DNA of 64,000 nucleotides from positions 33,460,522-33,524,521 of the forward strand of contig OY759261.1 in NCBI GenBank assembly GCA_963662155.1, written 5' to 3'. The stretch's first letter is position 1; the number at the start of each line of letters is the position of its first letter. The translations under genes and the position numbers were made by a program. The notes beneath the pieces are model-generated. The model had not been told where the DNA came from, did no database searches, and saw nothing but the letters and a program-made list of their open reading frames with translations. Shown piece by piece: positions 63,590-64,000 of the stretch. Source of the DNA: Lamellibrachia columna (Eukaryota > Annelida > Polychaeta > Sabellida > Siboglinidae).

Positions 63590-63968
63590 CTCATCTGGAG
63601 AGTGGCTCACACTCAATTCAGCTACTGTTACCATCTTTGTCCAACCGGAAGAAAAGCATTATAGTAAATAACCATAAACCCCAAGGTTAACATATAAATA
63701 TAGAGATGATGGAGTGACGGTTACGCCATCTGGAGAGTGGCTCACACTCAATGCGGCCACAATTCGGCTACTGTTACCATCTTTGTCCAACAGGAAGAAA
63801 AGCGTCATAGTAAATAACTCTAAATAAATGCCTTTGTGGCTTTCTAAATACATCGTCAATTGGTAGATCAGAGGCCACTGGTGCAAGGAGGCGAAAGTGC
63901 GTAGAAAGAGGAGAGTGGGCATCGGAACCTGGGAGGAGATACTGCCAGACTGCCTTCAAAGTTAGCGT
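63590..63968. repeat. 270-bp module, partial copy and copy 2
   Basis: A partial copy (about 63590-63670: CATCTGGAGAGTGGCTCACA and AGCATTATAGTAAATAAC) precedes a full copy (63704-63968) that ends in CTGGGAGGAGATACTGCCAG with a single, unamplified satellite-like unit. The right end of the window follows. Confidence 0.75.
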
Positions 63969-64000
63969 AATAATATATAAAATGTTGTAGTATAAAACGG

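Overview
The window looks like a repeat-rich, AT-rich piece of an invertebrate animal genome. Evidence: GT/AG introns, 84-bp leucine-rich-repeat (LRR) exons, decayed non-LTR retrotransposons, a tRNA-derived SINE, a pogo-type DNA transposon with TA duplication, hAT-like foldback elements and long micro- and minisatellites. The species cannot be fixed from this sequence. A NACHT plus ribonuclease-inhibitor-type LRR receptor fits an invertebrate deuterostome or a lophotrochozoan, but that is only a guess.

The one gene I can support is an NLR-like (NACHT-LRR) innate immune receptor on the minus strand, spread over about 50-56 kb. A large exon (50825-52418) carries pre-NACHT, NACHT, winged-helix and helical regions. 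Its open frame stops only because it reads into a consensus GTAAGT donor. Five downstream exons (27549-27632, 13549-13632, 12897-12983, 4148-4231, 3129-3215) each encode one LRR, are 84 or 87 bp long, and have GT/AG boundaries in the same phase as the NACHT exon donor. A possible small upstream exon lies at 58785-58838. The start codon and any N-terminal signalling domain, and the 3' end, are not identified; the gene probably continues beyond the left edge.

The two leftmost LRR exons and their introns exist twice because of a tandem segmental duplication of about 9.7 kb (copy A from base 1 to about 8450, copy B from 9657 to about 19790). Copy B was later interrupted by about 2 kb that contains an internally deleted pogo element.

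The introns hold about ten unrelated minisatellite families, by rough count about 40% of the window. The largest is a 12.7-kb array of about 300 copies of a 42-bp unit (32381-45117). Others have units of 125, 62, 65, 67, 18, 16, 70, 78, 53, 61 and 37 bp. Between them lie 3' fragments of non-LTR retrotransposons (20.3-21.2, 26.5-27.4 and 56.7-57.9 kb on minus; 29.5-30.7 and 45.5-46.2 kb on plus) and several foldback or MITE-like elements. Nearly all long open frames other than the NACHT exon are by-products of stop-free repeat units.
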